From Trogon surrucura (lineage: Eukaryota; Chordata; Aves; Trogoniformes; Trogonidae): a stretch of 64,000 nt of DNA. The stretch is from positions 4,340,001-4,404,000 of the forward strand of contig CM036636.1 in NCBI GenBank assembly GCA_020746105.1, given 5' to 3'. Shown here piece after piece: positions 60,134 to 64,000 of the stretch. Numbering within the stretch: the first letter of the stretch is position 1; every line of letters begins with the position of its first letter. A model generated the notes under the pieces. That model was not told the origin of the DNA. It was given only the letters and a program-made list of their open reading frames with translations, and searched no databases. A program made the translations under genes and the position numbers.

Positions 60134-62393
60134 GCAACAAAATAGTTGATGCAATTAGAGCCATTGCTGATCCAACTATTTTAAAGTAAATTCCACTGAC
60201 AAGAGGTTATATTTCTCATCATTTTACTTTTCATGTTCAGCTCTTTAGTGACCTCTTTGCATCTTTTGGTTACCTCTGTGCCTTAGGACAGGTAGAGGTG
60301 CAAAACCATCTAGGGAAATCAAGAGGCATGTGCTGTTCCTAGCAAGGCGAAACATTTTCCCGGTTTTACAACGGCTTTTCAGCTAACAACCCTGTGGCTG
60401 TCAGAAAGTCACTCCTTACAGCAAGTACCTTTGAAAAATCCCAGGCTCTGACTTTGAAATGCACTTGGAAGCAAACGCTGAGCCAGCAGAGAACAGAGCA
60501 GATAGGTGTGCAGGGCTCCCTCCGGTCTGTTCAAGGCAGGAATCAGGCAGCACCATTCAGTTCCTCTGCATCGTGATAATAAACATCAGATGGTTGTTTA
60601 CTGACTTCCAGATTGTACTGAGGGGAACATTGAACAGCTGGATCAGCAATTACAGCTCCTTTCTTAAGGGGTGCAGAAGTCTTTGGAGCACAAACAGTCT
60701 AGCAAGAAATCGGCAAGAGAGGGCTTTCGGGAGAGGAGGAAGATGGCTTCGGGTGACACCAGCAAACCCTGCTGAGATCAGTCTTCCTACGGTGGGATTG
60801 ATGTACTACCCTGCAACACACAGCAAAAAGACCTCTGAAAAACCAGGGAAAGGAGAGGCTGGGGAATATAAGGTTCTCAGGGTGCTGTACCAGTGAATTA
60901 GTGATTAATACCAGGAAACTTACTGAGCTTCTTGTGGGGCTTACCACCTCTCAGACTTTGTGGTGTTCATCCAATTGACTAGTCTTTAGAAAACTCTACT
61001 TGTTCTCAAATGGAGAATTGTTACAATTTTTGAAAGTAAAACAAAAATACGAAATTTCTGTCACAATTTTCATGTACAGCCACATGGAAATTAGACTAAA
61101 CCTTTGAGTATTCATTCATTAATGTGTTCCCTCAACATTTTGCTTCTTTATAGCATGTGGAAGTGCATTTTCATTTCTCGGTTCAATTGCTTTTTGCAGT
61201 CATTTCATGCCATAGATTCGGGTGTTTTGTAGACCACAGACTGAGAAATCTTTCTTTAGAGATGACACCATTTGAGAACATGTGTGGTAAACACAAGTGA
61301 ACAGATTATTGAGTGACCTCTAGTCAACCCTTTTGCTTTCCAGTAGGGTCAGGAAGATCAATGCTTTTCAAGGCACAAGTCTGTCTAGTCTGCTTTCACC
61401 AGCGATGGTGATTCCACATTCTCCCTGGGCACAGCAGAAAGAGCTCGGCCACCTTGGAAATCGAGGCTGAGCAAGGCAAAGTTTTCCTTCCAGCCATGAA
61501 GAACCTGGAAAAGCTGAAAAGCAAGCAGGAAAAGCCCAGAGAGAGTTATTAATTACCCCTCAGGGAAGCCTGCTGCTGGCAGTCACCTCAAACTCAGTAT
61601 GGTCTGTGCAGATGAATTGCAGGTGCTTCCGTCCCATAAGTCTGTGAAGTTTCCTTTTGCTTTAATATTTATAGGAAGCCGCTATAACATATCAAACGTG
61701 TACTCATCTTTAGTCCATTACTCATGAGAGAGATAACTCAATATGTCAAATATGCCCTGATCAAGGGGTAATTTCTCTTCTCCCCATGCCAAATGCAGAC
61801 CAGGTGTAAATGGATGCATCTCTATGAAAATTGTATCTTTTTATGCTGGCACGGAGCACAGCCCTCTTGCTCAGTCTACTGGAACATTTCCCAGATACCA
61901 ATGTCAGCTCCTCGGTTCAATCCAAAGCACATCACATGGCCCTTTTCTTTAACCAGCCCTACAGAAAGAACAGACTCGAATTGTACTTTCATGCCTTAGT
62001 ACTTTGTTTAAGAGCATGAAATTGTCTCTCGGTGAGAGAGATGGAGTCTTTCAAGCTAGCAAAGAAGAGAGACATTTTTAAGCACCCTAACCCACAGAAA
62101 TGTAATAGCTGCTAAGGCCAGGATTCATCTCCCTTCTCTTTAGAAGTCTGACGGTGAGAGGTCTGAGATAATCACCCCAATCTCTCTCTGTAGTCTGGGG
62201 CTGTGGGTCCCTCCAGAGGCAATTCGTCTGACCCAGATTAGACCCTGTTCTTGAGAATGAAATGAGACATCTTCCAGGGGAGCCTATTTCTCTCTGCTGT
62301 CTGTAGAGGAAGCCTGGCGTGACTAGATCAGACTTAGATGTTGAACACCTAGATGCTTAAATTAAGGAAATGAGTCTTACTCTGCCTGGCATT

Positions 62394-62409
62394 AAAAAAA
62401 AAAAAAAAA
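62394..62409. repeat. Poly(A) run, 16 bp
   Basis: Sixteen A residues. No adjoining element body is recognised. Confidence 0.9.
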
Positions 62410-63750
62410 TCATCAGTGCATTAAGAACAGCTTATGAAACTTTACTTCAAACTTGACTCCAAGCCCTGAGAAACAAAAGGAGAGGGGGAAAAATAGAGTA
62501 TTTGTGCAGACATTTTACTTCAATGTTCTGAGAAATTGTGAAATTCTAGGGTAATCCCAGCTCTCACAGGTTCCTTTGGCAATTCTAGCAAAATTCCATG
62601 CTCAAACTAGACTTGGACAAGGCACCCAGAAAAAAAAAATAGTCTTTCAGAAATGCTATTTCATAGGTCACAGAGAATAAGTGATGCAGCTTTACAAACT
62701 TATTTTTTCCTCCCCTTAAATCTTGGATCTTCTGTCTGAAGACAGAATTCCTTTGTCTTCATCATTATCTGCCATGCTTAGGTAGGCTTAGTATGAGTTT
62801 TCATTGACGTTTTTGGTTTTGGTTTGTTCCCTCTTCTACGGAGGGAGCATTTCAAGCGTTGCCAGAGTGGAAAGGTGAAGAGGTACAGCCAGTCATTCAA
62901 GTACACCTCTTTGAATGGGATGAGTAAATGTAAAGTCATTGAGGAACAAAAAAATATTGTTGGGCACTGATGAAGTACAGCCTGTGCTATACAGTCATGG
63001 ACCAATTTGGACCGATTCTGGCTAAAAATTATTATGGAATGTTTTCACAAAACAACAACAAAAAAAAAGAAGCTGGCATAATTGCATTTAAAACATAGAA
63101 AGTAAAAAAGGAAAATATTTGGTTTACGCAAGTGAGGCTGTGTTCATGCAGACACCGTATCAGATATATATATGTGGACTATACAGTAGTAGAATAAGAA
63201 TTACAACATTTATGGACACAAAATGCATTAGCTTGTATATGCCCATGACCTGCACACACACATACTTCTCTCATCCTGCATAAATACTGTTGTGCTAACA
63301 GTTTTTTAGCTCAAAAGCTGCTAGCAGTTTCTCCTGACTATGCACAGGCAAAAATATACCTGGGCACAAACTGTGCATTCTGCTCAGTGATACAACATTC
63401 TGCCATTCTTAATCATCATCATCTTCACTATGAGAATAAGTCCTGTGATATGCTCAGTTCTGGGATATATTTCATCAAACTGCGTGAGCAAAAAAAAAAA
63501 AACCAAACCATAATCCAAACCTAATAAGGTCTGACTGGGAAATTTAGGGATATTCTCAGACCTCTTCTGCATGCATCCATCACACCAAAACTCACCTATG
63601 CTAAATTGATGTATCCTTCCTCCCCCAGCTGCACACACCTACGTCTAAACTTAAAGGTATCTTCCCTAGAAAACTCTACCAAGACCTCAGCTGACATCTA
63701 TTTCAGCGTGTGGGAATCCACACACTCCCTTTCATAGATATAGTTTGGGG

Positions 63751-63764
63751 AAAAAAAAAAAAAA
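63751..63764. repeat. Poly(A) run, 14 bp
   Basis: Fourteen A residues following GTTTGGGG. No adjoining element body is recognised. Confidence 0.9.
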
Positions 63765-64000
63765 TCACATCACTGCATTCACTATTTCCCTGAAGTCAGA
63801 AATAAGTCCCGGGAAGCTGCCAGAGGTTTAGAAGCTAAGCCAGCCATGCACAGCTCTGGTGCTGCTGACATTACCAGACGGCATTAATTTAATTCCACTC
63901 AGTTATGCTTTTAAATTTGATTTGAAAAATGTGTCATAAAATACCATTGAGAAGTGCAGTGCAGCATTTTGAAGCAGGCTGTGATGTTCCCTGCGATGAC

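Larger units (their letters stand above)
60134..64000. other. Unique non-coding sequence to the window end
   Basis: No gene is supported. A runs lie at 62394-62409, 63490-63502 and 63751-63764. The stretches 61540-61780 and 63860-63960 are AT-rich with TTAAT/ATTAA words and are candidate conserved non-coding DNA by inference. The frames at 60394-60896 overlap in different registers and have no domain. Confidence 0.5.

Noticed and set aside
1-64000. Endogenous retrovirus or LTR element
   Set aside because: I saw no LTR pair, primer-binding site, polypurine tract or gag/pol/env-like frame.
1-64000. CRISPR array, operon, phage or plasmid structure
   Set aside because: No regularly spaced repeats, no closely packed genes and no Shine-Dalgarno-led frames. 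The sequence is clearly vertebrate nuclear DNA.

Overview
The window reads as bird (avian) nuclear DNA. It carries 3' ends of CR1 LINEs that finish in the short ATTCTATG-type repeat usual for bird CR1. It also carries much older amniote repeats: decayed CR1 and MIR-type SINEs. Other interspersed repeats are sparse, and there is no sign of Alu, L1, bacterial gene structure or an operon. The species cannot be told from the sequence.

I find no protein-coding gene, exon, tRNA, rRNA or CRISPR array that I can support. Open frames are short (longest about 215 codons). The long ones I checked begin at TTG or GTG rather than ATG, sit in all frames of both strands, and show no recognisable domain. The only frames with a recognisable protein family are LINE remnants. 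The window is best described as intergenic or intronic sequence, possibly part of a gene desert around a developmental gene; that last point is inference.

Layout: 1-18.6 kb is mostly unique non-coding DNA with poly(A)/poly(T) runs and two minus-strand MIR pieces. At 18.66-18.91 kb three short tandem duplications cluster, one a 21-bp minisatellite with four units. From 20.8 to 30.2 kb there are several MIR copies, a GC-rich patch with a G-quadruplex pattern near 21.9 kb, and a perfect 14-bp hairpin at 24.88 kb. Minus-strand pieces of an old CR1 reverse transcriptase lie at 34.4-35.2 and 41.4-42.0 kb, and a younger minus-strand CR1 tail lies at 36.7 kb. At 44-48 kb a CR1 tail abuts an old SINE, followed by a polypyrimidine tract, a younger CR1 at 46.5 kb, and an old CR1 endonuclease region at 47.0-47.9 kb. 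An old CR1 reverse transcriptase region lies at 55.6-56.9 kb and another 5'-truncated CR1 at 58.9-59.4 kb. The rest, including 59.4-64 kb, is unique sequence with simple A/T repeats.

Nothing here forms a pathway or a new system. The points most worth checking are the several layers of CR1 insertion with identifiable dead catalytic residues, the tandem-duplication cluster, the hairpins, the G-quadruplex pattern, and several AT-rich homeodomain- or FOX-motif-dense or CpG-retaining stretches that look like candidate conserved non-coding elements.
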